Shown: positions 22,590 through 35,340 of the stretch, piece by piece
How the letters are laid out: each line of letters opens with the position of its first letter
Position numbering within the stretch: the first letter of the stretch is position 1
Source: Tolypeutes matacus
Lineage: Eukaryota; Chordata; Mammalia; Cingulata; Chlamyphoridae
Length of the DNA stretch: 64,000 bases
NCBI GenBank assembly: GCA_026826555.1
Contig: JAKSZT010018048.1
Coordinates: 341,409-405,408 of the forward strand
Direction: 5' to 3'
Notes under the pieces: generated by a model
The model's database searches: none
What the model was told of the DNA's origin: nothing
Seen by the model: only the letters and a program-made list of their open reading frames with translations
Position numbers and translations under genes: made by a program

Positions 22590-25500
22590 ATCTTAATATT
22601 TTGCTTTATTTCAAAAGAAGCTTAAGGTTACAGAACAGTCACATAGAGAATATAGGGCTTTCCCCTATACCCAACCCCTTCCTGTTATTACATTTTCCCC
22701 ATTGAAAACATCTTACTTAAGTATGGTACTTATGTTACTATTGATGAACAAATATTGCAGCATTGCTACTAGCCATGGTCAATGGTTTACATTGTGGATT
22801 ACATTTTGCATGGCACACTTTCATAGGTTTTGGCAAAAGTTATAATGGAATTTATCTATCAATGCCTGAACTTGCAGAACAATTCCAATGTCCCAAAAAT
22901 GCCCTATGTTCCATCTATTCTATTCTTCCCTCCCCCTCACCTAGGAACCTATGGTAACCACTAAGTTTCCATTTTTGAAGAATAAGATTCATAGTTACAT
23001 GCATTAATATTGGGGGCTTGACATATTGGTCTATTATCATTTATTAGTCACTGCCTATGTTCTTGAGAGTTTCTTGTCCCTCTAATTGAGACTAGAGCAG
23101 GACTTCCAGGTATGGAAATTTAATATTTTCTTGTTTATTGTGTGGGTCTCGATCCATTGAGATAACACATTATGACAAGATGAACATTTTCATATTCCAT
23201 AGAAGCATATCCATGGTGTGCCCTAATCCACATATACCCCACCCTTCACCAGTAACCTTCTCCTGCATTATTTGCCAATAGAATATTTGTACCATTGTAT
23301 TTTTAGCCACAGACCTACAAATCCCCAGAGTTCACCTCTTTATACCTTCAGCCCTCTCCCCAGTTCCATGCATAGCCCAGCTCAATCCCCCTACCCTATT
23401 CCTCCTCACATTCCAGCACCTTTGACCTCCTTTGCACCATCACCCTTATCAACTGCCCAACCACCCCCTTCAACCTTATCATAGTTTTCACCCATATTGA
23501 GCATTGGCTTACCATCATCTACTCCCTTTCTCTCTACTGATAGCTTATTTTCCAGACTCTAACTATGTGTCTGCTCAATTTTCTTAAGTCATATCAGTGA
23601 GGTCAAGTAATATTTGTCCTTCAGTTACTTCACTCAACATAAGGTCATCATGATTCAACCATGTTGTTCTGTGTGTTAATACTTCATTCATGTATGCATA
23701 TACCAAAATTGTTTATCCATTCATTGTTTGGTGGACATTTGGGTTGCTTCCAATTTTAAGCAATACTGAATAATGATGCTATGAACAGTTGTGTACATAT
23801 ATTTGTTTGTGTTCCTGCTTCCAATTCTTCTGGATATATATTCAGAAGTGGGATTGCTGAGTCATATGGCAGTTCTACAGTTAGCTTCCTGAGGAACCAC
23901 CAAACTCTCCTACCCAGTGGCTGCAACATTCTACATTCTCACCAGCAATGGATAAATGTTCCCTTTCCAACACTTCCTCTCCAACACTTGTGATCCTCTG
24001 TTTTTTCCTAAATAACTGTCAGTTTAATGATATCTCATTGTAGTTTTGATTTGCATTTCCCTAATAGTTAATGTTGTTGAGCATCTTTTCATGTGCTTTT
24101 TTAGTCATTTGTATTTCTTCCTTGGAAAATTTCTATTCAAATTTTTTGTCCATTTTTTAAAATGGATGTTTGTCTTTTCATTTTGGAGATGTAAAATTTC
24201 TTTATATATGATGAATATTAGGCTCTTATTGGATAAATCCTTACCAAATATTATCTCCTATTAAGTATGCTGTCTTTTCAAATTCTTGACAAACTCCTTT
24301 GAAGCACAGAATTCTTTAATTTGGAGGAGGTCCCATTTTTTTAATTTTTTCTTTAATTGCTTGTGCTTTGGGTGTAAAATTTATGAAACTATTTCCTACT
24401 ACAAGATCTCATAGAAGCTTCCCTACATTGTCTTCAAGGAGATTTATGTTCTTGGCTCTCATATTCATATCTTAGTTCCATCTTGAGTTAATATTTGTAT
24501 ACAGCATGAGGTGGTGATCATTTCACATTCTTTTGGATATGGAGATCCAGTTCTGTAGGCTTTATTTATGGAAAAGACCATTGTGTACAGTTGAGTGAGT
24601 TTGGTGGCCTTGTCAAATAACAGTTAACTATATATGCAAGGACTTGTATTGGAACTCTCAATTTGGTTATATTTGCCAGTAAGTCTATCCTTGTGCCAAT
24701 ACCATGCAATTTCAAACACTGTAGCTTTGTAATATATTTTAAAGTTAAGTAGCATGATTCCTTCAATTTCACTTTTCTTTATCAATTTGTTTTTGGCTAT
24801 CTTGAGTCTCTTGCACTTTCAAATAAATTTCATAGTTAGCTTTTCCAATCCCTAATAAATGCTGTAGCAATTTTTACTGGGATTGCATTAAATCTGTAAA
24901 TCAATTTTGGTCAGACAGACATCTTCTTGATGTTCAGTCTTCTGATCCATGAACATGAAATATTCTTCCATTTATTTATATGTTCTTTGATTTCCTTTAA
25001 CAATGCTGTGTGATTTTCATTATACAAATCCTTTACATCTTTAGTTAGGTTTTTTCCTAGACATTTGATTCTTTTAGTTGCTACTGTAAGTGGAATTTTT
25101 TTCTTGATGTCCTCATCAGATTGCTCATTATTGGTATACAGAAATGGTATGGATTTTTACATGTTGTTTTTATATCCTGCCACTTTACTGAACTCATTTG
25201 TCAGCTATATAAGCTTTGTTGCAGATTCTTCAGGGCTTTCTACATATAGGATCATGTCATCTGCAAACACTAAGATTTTTAATTTTTCCTTTCTAATTTG
25301 GATGCCTTTCATTGCTTTTTCTTGCCAAAGTGCCCCAACAAGTTCTTCTAATACAATTCTCAATAAGAGTGATGACAGTGGGCATCCTTGTCTTGTTCCA
25401 GATCTTAGAGGGAAAGCCTTTAGAGTTTTACCATTGATTATGAAGTTACTTGTGGGTTTTTCATATATGCCATTTATATTGTTGAGGAATTTTACTTCTA

Positions 25501-27490
25501 ATCCTAAATTTTGAAGTGTTTTTATGAAGAAAGGTAACTGTATTTTGCCAAATGCTTTTTCCATCTGAAAAGAGATGATTGTGTGATTTTTTTTTCTGTT
25601 GATTTGTTAATGTGGTGTATTGCATTGATTGATTTTCTGATGTTGAAACAGTCTTGCATACCAGAGATGAAACACACTTGAACATGGGGTATAATTCATT
25701 TCTTGTGTTGTTGAATACAATTATCAAGAATTTTGCTGAAAATTTTAGCATCTGCACTTATTAGAGAGCTTCGTCTGTAGTTTTATTTTCTTGTGGTGCC
25801 TTTATTTGGCTTTGCTATTAGGGTGATGTTGGCATCATAGAATGAGTTAGGTAATGTTCCTTCTAATTATATATTTTGGAAGAGTTTAAGCAGGCTTGAG
25901 GTCAGTAATTTTTGTAATGATTGGTAGAATTTAACTGTGAGGACACCTGGTCTTAGGCTTTTCTTAGTTGGGAGGTTTATAATGAATAATTTAATCTCCT
26001 TACTTGTGATTAGGCAGTTGAGTTCATCAGTTCCTTCTTTTGTCAATACAGGCTGCTTGTGAGTTTCACAAAATATGTCCATTTCATCTTAGTTATCCAT
26101 TTTGTTGGCATACAATTTTTCAAAATATCATGTCGTAATATTCTTTATTTCTGTGAGATCACTTATGATATCCACTCTCTCATTTTTTTAATTTTATGTA
26201 TTTGCATCTTCTTTCTTTTTTTCTTGTTAGTCTGCCCCTTATTAATTTCCAGCTTCATTCATTTGTGGTCTGAGAAATTATTTTGTATAATTTCAATCCT
26301 TCTGAATTTGTTGATACTTGTTCTGTGTCCTAGCATGTATTCTATTCTGGAGAATGATCCATGTGTGCTCAAGACAAATGTATCCTGGTTAGGGCCATAA
26401 ATGTTAATGTTTGCTCTTTCTTCTTGACAGATTACCCCTATTAAATATATAGTGTCCTTCTTAGTCTCTTAAAATAGTTTTGCTTTTAAAGTGTATTTTG
26501 TCTGATATTAGTATATCTACTGCCACTCTTTTTATGTTTATTGTTTGCTTGTAAAACCATTTCCAACCATTCATTTACAACCTCCTTGTGTCCTTAAGTT
26601 TAAGGTGATTTTCTTGTAGAGAGCATATACATGGGTCATATTTCCTTATCCCTCTTGCCAATCTGTGTCTTTTGATTGGAAAGTTTAATCCATTAACATT
26701 CAATGTTAGACATTTTTTCTTTAGGTTTGTATATGTCATATTTTGTTTTATTTCTTTCTTTTTTTTTTTTTTTTTTTTTTGGCTTTTTATTTATTCTTAC
26801 TAGTAATCTTCCTTTCTACATTTTCTCCAACACTCTCCTGTTTTGCCTTTCATCCTCTAGAACAACTTTTAACATTTCTTGAAGGGTGGGTTTATTATTC
26901 ACAAACTCTCTTAATTTCTGTTTATCTGTGAATTTTTAAACTCTCCCTCAATTCTGAATGCCAGATTAGCTTGATACACATTTTTTGGCTTGCAGTATTT
27001 TTTTTTTTTAACACTTTAACTATGTCATACCTCTGCCTTCTTGCCTTCGTGATTTCCAATAAGTAATCAACACTGAAGCTTAGTGGGCATCCCTTGTATG
27101 TGATTTATCTCTTTTCCCTTGCTGTTTTCAGTATTCTCTTTGTCATGAGCATTTGACATTTTGATAAGTATATGTCTTGGGGTAGGCCTGTTATGATTTA
27201 TACTGTTTGGAGTGCATTGTAATTCCTGGACATGTACATCCATGTCATTCAAAAAAGTTGGGAAATTTCCAGTCATTATTTCCTTCAACACTCCTTCTGC
27301 CCCGTTTCCCTTTTCTTCTCCCTTTGGGATGCCTATAATGCATATGTATTTGTGTCTAATGTTGTTATACAATTCCCTGCGACCCTGTTGATTTATTTCA
27401 ATCTTTTTATCTATCTGTTCTACTATTTATGCAATTTCACATGTATTATCTTGAACATCATTTATTCTTTTCACTGCCTGTTCAAATCTG
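22590..27490 (-). mobile_element. LINE-1, minus strand, long but inactive
   Basis: On the minus strand from the right: ORF1 remnants (27372-27067, with IGIPKGEEKGNGAEGV and the RPTPRHILIKM motif), the ORF2 endonuclease region (about 26800-26150, decayed), the reverse transcriptase (26082-25205), the ORF2 C-terminal part (about 24800-23650) and a 3' UTR (about 23600-22590). Stops and frameshifts occur throughout. The catalytic FADD box survives. The endonuclease part is shorter than in a complete L1, so an internal deletion is likely. This copy and the 20835-22589 fragment lie in the same orientation and abut. Confidence 0.9.
25205..25564 (-). pseudogene. L1 ORF2 reverse-transcriptase fragment with intact FADD box
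   Basis: An open stretch of 119 codons covers the palm domain of L1 reverse transcriptase. In order it holds MEKAFGKIQ (the AFDKIQ region), [17 protein letters not shown] (motif B region) and VFADDMILYVESPEES (motif C). The FADD catalytic pair is at 25256-25267 and corresponds to the YADD/FADD active site. The frame is cut off on both sides by frameshifts, so no enzyme is made. Confidence 0.85.
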
Positions 27491-28549
27491 CTGTTATGTT
27501 AATAAAGGAAAAATATTGCAATCTATGAGTTACAACAGGTTGAGTTCAATTCCATCTATTGGAGCAAGATGTCACAGTCAATTGTGACATTGACACACAC
27601 AGTTAGTAGTGGCCATGTCCACACCAAGCCACCAAAAACAAGATAGATGTAATGTGAATTTTTGTGGACACTAGGATAATCTGAGTGGGAATATGAATAG
27701 AATAACAAGTAACAGTGAAAGGAGCTTATAATTAAGTGGAGACATTTAGAATCTATTTTAGAAGCATAGAAAAAGAAAAATACCTAAGATGAAGAAAGTA
27801 ATAAAAAGGAGAAAGAATAAAAGGAAACAAGAAAACCCAGGAAAGAAAGTAGGAAGGAATGAAAGGAAAACAGAATAAAAGTAATAAAAGGAAAGAAGAA
27901 AGGAAAAGGAAGGCACAGAAATTGTGGTAGGATATTGTATCATGTAAAGCAAAACTAGCAGCATAAATATGTGGATATGAGGCATGTTCAGAATTATTTC
28001 AATACTGATAGATTGTGATTATTTTTAGCAAAACAAAACATTACTGATGATTTTCTCTTCTGAATCTGGATTTTAGTAAGAATATTGTTGTCACAACCTT
28101 TGTACATTCTGAATACTTAAGTGACCAGAGATCACCTCAATTTGACCAATCCTTTGATGGTTCTGCTCTTAACTCCACAGGTAAATATTAATTAGAATGA
28201 AGGAAGAGAACGCTTAAATAAAAGTTATACTTACTTATGAATCTCCATTTTAACTACCAATGCCTTAAAAATAAAATGGACTTCCAGAAAAAAAAGTTTA
28301 AAAAATGCTATTTTTGCCACAACCCTAAAAATGTCGGTAGGTTTCAAGGTATTTGGAAACTTTGACAGTGAATGTAAAACATCCAGAATTTGCTCCCAAG
28401 TAGAACATGATATGAAAGTGATGCAGAAAAAAGAACCATTGAGTCAAGTATTTCCAAGCTAATCATTTATTGCACTTAAAATAAGTTAATAAAGAGGCTG
28501 AGGATTGCATTAGCAATAAACCAGTTCATGCCGCAGACCTCTCAAGAAA
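27491..28549. other. Spacer with a purine-rich tract
   Basis: No gene. 27760-27930 is almost entirely A/G on the plus strand (GAAA/GGAAA-type runs). The rest is ordinary AT-rich DNA up to the HMGB2 retrocopy. Confidence 0.45.
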
Positions 28550-28987
28550 GCTTATTGATGGGATCTGTCTGCTCCACAGGAGTCTGAGGCAAAAACTCAG
28601 TGTTTTGCACCAGCTAGACGCCGGCCCGTTCTGAAGGGTAGAGGAGACCTCAACAAGCCATGAGACAAAAAGTCCTCGTATGCCTTCTTTGTGCAGACCT
28701 GCCAAGAAGAACACAAAAAGAAATACCCAGACTTTTTGGTCAATTTCGCCGAATTCCTCAAGAAATGTTTGGAGGGATGGAAGACCATGTCTACAAAGGA
28801 AAAGTCTGTTTGAAGATATGGCCAAAAGTGACAAAGCTCGCTATGACAGGGAGATGAAAAATTATGTTCCTCCCAAACGTGAAAAGAAAGGAAAGGAAAA
28901 AGATCTCAATGCTCCTAAAAGGCCACCATCTACCTTCTTCCTGTTTTGTTCTGAACATTGTCCAAAGATAAAAAGTGAACACCCAGG
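28550..28987 (+). pseudogene. HMGB2P: HMGB2 processed pseudogene, 5' half
   Basis: An intronless copy of the mRNA for HMGB2, a nuclear DNA-bending protein with two HMG boxes. A short 5' UTR precedes the coding part. The start codon position (28634) reads AAG instead of ATG, and codon 10 is TGA. Box A can be followed ([20 protein letters not shown]) until a 2-base deletion near 28808. The frame resumes with [21 protein letters not shown], the linker, and box B ([27 protein letters not shown]). The combination [17 protein letters not shown] fits HMGB2 rather than HMGB1 or HMGB3. Continuity is lost at 28987, where a full-length L1 is inserted; the copy continues at 38217. Confidence 0.93.
28977..28987. 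repeat. Target-site duplication, left copy
   Basis: GAACACCCAGG in HMGB2 sequence, repeated at 38217-38227 on the other side of the L1. Confidence 0.9.
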
Positions 28988-29656
28988 ATCTTGGGGGCAA
29001 GATGGCATCAGTTTAGGAGGGCACTTACTAACTCACTTTCAGAAGACGGCTGATTGGGGATAGGATCCTGCCTGAGTGGTCTGTTCTGGGGGCACATGGA
29101 GCGAGAACTTGTGGACATCGATATGGAGGGAGCTGGATGGCGAGGTGGATTGCTCAGGAAAGATTTGTGAGTTTTCCCCCTGGCTGTGGTAGTTGACACA
29201 AAGGGCTAAGCCCCACCCTCAGGGAAAAAGGCTGGGATGAGCTGTGACTCCTGCCAGCAACCAGATGAGAGGGAGCATTCTCCGAGATTGGGAGGGCTCT
29301 GACAGAAGGTAGAGAGAGGTTTCCTTTCTGTGGGTTTGGCTGCCTGGACCCTCACAGCTTTGGGGGGTAAATAAGCCAGCTTGAAGCAGCACCAGGCTGT
29401 GGGGAGAGGCAAATCTGCTGAGGAAGCATGATTTACCTAACAGCCCAGTGATAATTAGGCTTGGCTCCAGAGAGGGCGGAGTCAGCCAATTTTAATGTTC
29501 TGCACTGACAAGCATCAGAGCTTCAGCTCCCCTGGGGAGGCCAGGAAGTTGGAAATGCTTGATTAGTTTCTACAAGCCTATTTAAGGTTCCCTCGGTGAA
29601 GGGGGTGGTCTAGAAAAGGCATTTTTTTGGGTCCTTTATTTCTCCAAAAAAGAAAA

Positions 29657-29692
<36 letters not shown>

Positions 29693-30613
29693 CAAAGACA
29701 GTCACTTAAAAAAAAAAAAAAAAGAATTTTTTTCTAAGTTAGTTTAATCGCTAAAATCTGCCTCAAAACCTGCAGATAGAACCTTGCAGGCCAATTGATT
29801 GTTCAATACAAGCAGGCTGAGAGGTTTCAAAAGGGCCCAAGAAGGAACACTGTTCTTCTCTAGTTTTGTTTGCTTGTTTGTGTGTTTGTTTGGTTTTTCT
29901 TTGTTTATTTGTTGTCTTTTGCTTTTCTTCCTCTTTCCTTCCCCCACTTTTATTTTCTTTTTTTACATTAGATGCTGCTAGATTGCCTCTTCTTTGCTGT
30001 GCTTCTTCTTCCATGATTTCCCATTCTCAGTCTACATTGATTTTGTCACCCAACACTATCTCTTTTCCTTCCTTCATCTTTCTACCTTCTGCTTTCTGTT
30101 GTGGTTCTTACATACTACATTTTTTCATTAGCCCACAACTTCAAGGGTGTCAATTTCTATTCTATTTATTCTGTTTTCTTCTATTTTTATTATTATTAAC
30201 TTTTTCCTTTCAGCCCTTTCTTTACTCTTTCTCTCTCTCCTCATCATTTTCGCCTTCTAAATCATTTTATATATTTTCCTCTATTTAGTTTCCCAATCCA
30301 TTTTAGGTACTCCACTTTTTTTCCTATCACTCTACACTGCCTGCATGAGTTAAATATTCATTTTACTACTTCTTATACAGCCCCTCTTCTAACTTATCTA
30401 AATGTTAATATTATCCTTCTTCCTTTCTCACAAGTTTTGATTACTCTGGCCCTAATCTTTTGCCCTCAAAGGAACATATAAAGAAGCAAGGAAATAAAAT
30501 AAGAAGAACAAAATGTCAAACAGAAAACTTAACACACACACAGAACCAGGAGCTAAATAAAACTCTAGAGCAGAGAGAGAAGCTAATCAACTGAATAAAC
30601 CCATCAAGATAAA
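28988..30613 (+). promoter_or_regulatory. L1 5' UTR (internal promoter region)
   Basis: This is the 1.6-kb leader of the full-length L1. It begins ATCTTGGGGGCAAGATGGC; AAGATGGC matches the YY1-type site near the start of L1 promoters. The first 600 bp are relatively GC-rich, followed by A-rich (29640-29720) and T/C-rich (29860-30300) stretches. No TATA box is expected or seen. Promoter role is inferred from position in the family. Confidence 0.65.
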
Positions 30614-31534
30614 ATGATGGCTACAGGGCAACAAAAATTTACAACCACACTGAGAAAGAGGAAGACATGGACCAGTCTAACGAACAAAATAAAAACCAGG
30701 AAGAGATGCAGAACATCGAACAACTCATCAAAGATTTCCAAACAAATATAATGGACCAATTTAATGAAGTGAAGGAAGAGATTAAGAATATTAAGAAGAC
30801 ACTGGGAGAACATACTGAAGAAATTATAAACATATGTAAAAAGATAATGAATATGATGTTGATCAGTGGCACAATCCAAGAAATTTTAAAAAAATGTGGA
30901 TTCACATAACAGCAGATATGAACACGCAGAAGAAAGAATTAGTGATGTGGAAGACAATACATCTGAAATGAAACAGATAGTAGAACAGATAGATAAAAAG
31001 ATAATGCACAAACACGTGCATTATAGGCATCCCATAAGGAGAAGAGAAAGGAAAGGGAACAGAAGGAGTGATGAAGGAAATAATGGCTAAAAACTTCCCA
31101 ACCCTATTGAGAGACATGGATGTAAATGTCCAGGAAGTACAGCACACCCCAAACAGGCCAACTCCAAGGCATATAGTTGTCAAAAATCCAATGCACAAGA
31201 CAAAGATACAATACTCAAGGCAGCAAGAGAAAAGAGAAACATCACATACAAGGGAAGCACAATAAGATTAAGTGCTGATTTCTCATCCAAAACCATGGAG
31301 GCAAGAAGACAGTGGTATGACATAGTCAAAGTACTAAAAGAAAAAAACTTCCAGCTACAATATCTCTATCCAGCAAAACTGACATTCAAAAATGATGGAG
31401 AGTTCAAAATATTCACAGATAAAGAGAAATTAAGAGAGTATGCCAATAAGAAACCTGCACTTCAAGAAATACTAAAGGGAGTTCTACATGTTGAAAGGAA
31501 AAAACAGGGAAAAGAGAGTTGGAAGAGAGTGTAA
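30614..31534 (+). pseudogene. L1 ORF1 remnant
   Basis: L1 ORF1 encodes a trimeric RNA-binding chaperone. The frame opens at 30614 but shifts several times. 30667-30909 carries the charged coiled-coil part (MDQSNEQNKNQEEM, EVKEEIKNIKKTLGEH). 31068-31265 holds NFPTLLRDMDVNVQEVQ and RPTPRHIVVK (RRM/CTD region). 31295-31534 gives the C-terminal domain (VLKEKNFQLQYLYPAKLTF, FTDKEKLREYANKKPALQE) and a stop. No continuous protein is possible. Confidence 0.88.
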
Positions 31535-31599
31535 GAACAAATAAAATACAAAAAGAGAAATAAAAACAACATATGACATAAATTAACCCAAAGAAAATA

Positions 31600-34500
31600 T
31601 GGCTGATGTAAGGGATTTGTTGCAAGTAACAACACTGAATGTTAATGGATTAAACTCACCCATGAAGACACACAGATTGGCAGAATGGATAAGGAAATAT
31701 GATCCATCTTTATGCTGTCTACATGAAACCCACCTTTGACCCAGGGATTCAAGGAGGTTGAAAGTGAATGCCTGGAAAACAATGTTAAAAGCAAACAATA
31801 GCCAAAAAAGGGCAGGAGTAGCTATCCTAATATCAGACAAAATAGACTTTAAATGCAAAACTATTGTAAGAGACAAAGATGGACACTATATATTAGTAAA
31901 CAATCATAAACATTTATGTACCTAATCGGGGTTGCCTCAAAATACATGAGGTAAACTCTGGAAAAACTAAGTGGAGAAATAAATGCCTCCACATTTATAG
32001 TGGGGGACTTTAATACACCATTGTCACCATTAGGCAGAACATTTATCAGAGTATCAATAAAGAACCAAAGACTCTGAACAATACATTAGAGGACCTGAAC
32101 CTAATAGACATATACAGAACACTACACCCACATACAACAGGATTTACATTCTTCTCGAGTGCACATGGATCATACTCCAAGGTAGACCACATGCTAGGCC
32201 ACAGAACAACTCTCAATGAATTCATAAAGATGGAGATTATACAAAGTAATTTTCCGACCACAATAGAAAGAGATTGGAAATCACCAAGGGCCAGAGAAAC
32301 AGATTATGCATAAGATATGGAAGTTAAACAAAACACTCTTAGACAAACAGTGGGTAAGGGAGGAAATCTCAAAAGAAATCAGTAACTATCTTGAAACTAA
32401 TGAAAATGAAAACACAACATATCAAAACCTAATGGGATGCAACAAAAGTTGTCCTGAGAGGGAATTTCATAGCCATAAATACATATATTTTTTAAAAAGA
32501 AAGAGCTAAATAGAAGACCTAACTGCACACCTGAGGAACTGGAAAAACAACAACAAAGTAAACCTAAAGGAAGTAGAAAGAAGGAAATAACAAAGAGTAG
32601 AGCAGAACTGAATAGAGAATAAGAAAGCACTAGAAAACATAAACAAAACCAAAAGCTGGTTCTTTGAGTAGATCAATAAAATTGACAAACCTTTAGCCTG
32701 ACTAACAATGAAAAAGAGAGAAGAGATGCAAAGACACAAAATAAGGAATGAGGAAGGGGATATCACTACCAACCCCATAGAAATAAAGAGTAGCATAAGA
32801 GGATACTTTGAAAAATTATATGCCAAAAATAATCATATTTTAGAGGAAACGGACACATTTCTAGAAACACACAAACAACCTACATTGATGAAAGAAGACC
32901 AATTACAAGTAGAGAGATAGACTCAATCATTAAAAACCTCTCAAATAAGAAGAGCCCAGGACCAGATGGCTGCACACCTGAATTCTACCAAACATTCCAG
33001 AAAGAGCTAGCACCAATCCTGCTTAAGCTCTTCCAAAAAATAGAAGTAGAAAGAATATTGCCTAACTCATTCTACGATGGCAACATTACTTTAATACCAA
33101 ACCAAACAATGATACCACAAGAAAGGAAAATTACAGACCAATTTCTCTAATGAACCTGGTTGCTAAAATCCTCAACAAAATACTTGCTAATAACATTTAA
33201 CAACATATCAAAAGAATTATACACCATGACCAACTGGGTTTCATCCCGATATTCAAGGATGGTTCAACATAAGAAAATCGATTAATGTAATATACCACAT
33301 AAACAGATTGAAAGAAAAAAAATCACATGATCATCTCTACAGATTCAGAAAAAGCATTTGACAAAATGCAGCACCCTTTCCTGATAAAAACACTGCAAAA
33401 ATAGGAATAGAAGGAAATTTTCTGAACATGATAAAGGGTATATATGAAAATCCCACAGCTAACATCATCTTCAATGGTGAAATCGTAGAAGTCTTCCCTC
33501 TGAGATTGGGAACAAGGCAAGGATGTCCCTTATCACCACTCCTATTTAACATTGTCTTAGAAGTACTTGCTCAAGCATAGAGGCAAGAAAAATATCTAAA
33601 AGTCATCCAAATTGGAAAAGAAGAAGCAAAAAATTTCATTATTTGCAGATGGCATGTTCCTGTATGTAGAAAGCCCTGAGAAATCTACAACAAAGCTTAT
33701 AGAACTTATAAAGTAGTTCAGTAATGTCGCAGGCTATAAGATTAATGCTAAAAAATCAGTAGCATTTCTGTATTCCAATAATGAGCAATCTGAGGAGGAC
33801 ATCAAGAAAAAAATACCATTTACAATAGTAACTGAAACAATCTAATACCTAGGAATAAATTTAACTAAAGATGCAAAGGACTTATATTCAGAAAACTACA
33901 CAACACTATTAAAGGAATTCAGAGAAGACTTAAATAAATGTGAGAATATTCCCTGTTCATGGATAAGAAGAGAAAACATCTTCAAGATGTGTATCCTGCA
34001 GAAATTAATCTACAGATTTAATGCAATCCCAATAAAAATCAACACTATTTTTTCACGAACTGGAAAAACTAACTACAAAATATATTTGGAAAGGTAAGAG
34101 GCCCTGAAGAACCAAAGGGATATTGATAAAGAAGAATGAAGTTGGAGGTATCACACTATCTGACTTTAAAACATACTACAAAGTTACAGTGGTCAAAACT
34201 GCATGGTATTGGCACAAGGATAGACATACTGACCAATGGAATCGAATTGAGAGTTCTGATATAGATTCTCACATAAACAGTCATCTGATATTCGACAAGG
34301 CCACCAATCCCACTCAGTTGGGAGAGAATGGACTCTTCCATAAGTGGTGCTTGGAGAACTGGCTTTCCATATCCAAAAGAATGTGAGGGGAACACCATCT
34401 CACACCTTATACAAAAATCAACTCAAGATGGATCAAAGATCTAAATATAAGACCCAAAATAAAAAAGACCTTGGAAGATAATGTATGGAAGCATCTACAG

Positions 34501-35340
34501 GACTTTGTAATAGGAAATGATTTCATGAACTTCACACCCAAAACACAAGCAGCAAAAGAAAAAATAGATAAATGGGATCTCCTCAAAATTAAAAATTTTT
34601 GCACCTCATAGGACGATTTCAAGAAAATAAAAAGGCAGCTTACCCAATGGGAGAAAATATTTGGCAACTATATATCTGATAGGAGCCTAATATCCTGCAT
34701 ATATAAATAAATCATATAGCTCAAAAATGAAAAGGCAAACAACCCATTTAAAAAATTGGCAAGAGATCTGAAAAGACACTTCTCTAAGGAAGAAATACAA
34801 ATGGCTAAAAAGCACATGAAAAAATGCTCGACATCACTAGCTATTAGGGAAATGCAAATCAAAACTACAATGAGATACCATCTTATACCCATTAGGATGG
34901 CAGCTATTGAAAAAACAGCAGACTATATGTGTTGGAGAGCATGTGGAGTAATCTGAACCCTCATCCACTTCTGGTGAGATTGTGGAATGGTCCAGCCACT
35001 GTGGAGGACAGTTTGGTGGTTCCTCAGAAAACTCACAATAGATTTTCCATATGATCCAGCAATTCCACTGCTGGGTATATACTCAGAAGAATTGAAAGCA
35101 AAGACATGAACATATATATGCACACCAATTTTCATAGCGGCATTATTCACTATTGCCAAAAGTTGGAATCAACCCCAGTGACCATCAACAGAAGAATGTA
35201 TAAACAAAATGTGGTATATACATCCAATGGACTATTACTTAGCTATAAGAAGGAATAAAGTGCTAACACACAGAATAACATGGATGAATCTTGAAAACTT
35301 TATGTTGAGTGAAGCATGCCAGGCATTTAAGCATGAATAG
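31600..35340 (+). pseudogene. L1 ORF2 remnant (endonuclease-reverse transcriptase)
   Basis: ORF2 carries the nickase and polymerase of L1. Seen in order: an endonuclease start with TLNVNGLNSP and LCCLHETHL (31628-31730); endonuclease later parts (32080-32290); reverse transcriptase with RPISLMN-region remnants (33130), [12 protein letters not shown] (33510-33545) and motif C at 33642-33653; then the C-terminal segment with [22 protein letters not shown] (34770-34840) and YDPAIPLLGIY (35050-35085). Motif C reads FADG, so the second catalytic aspartate is replaced by glycine. Stops and frameshifts are frequent. Confidence 0.9.

Noticed and set aside
29866..30288. 140-codon frame rich in F, L and S
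   Set aside because: It comes from the T/C-rich part of the L1 5' UTR; low complexity, not a protein.
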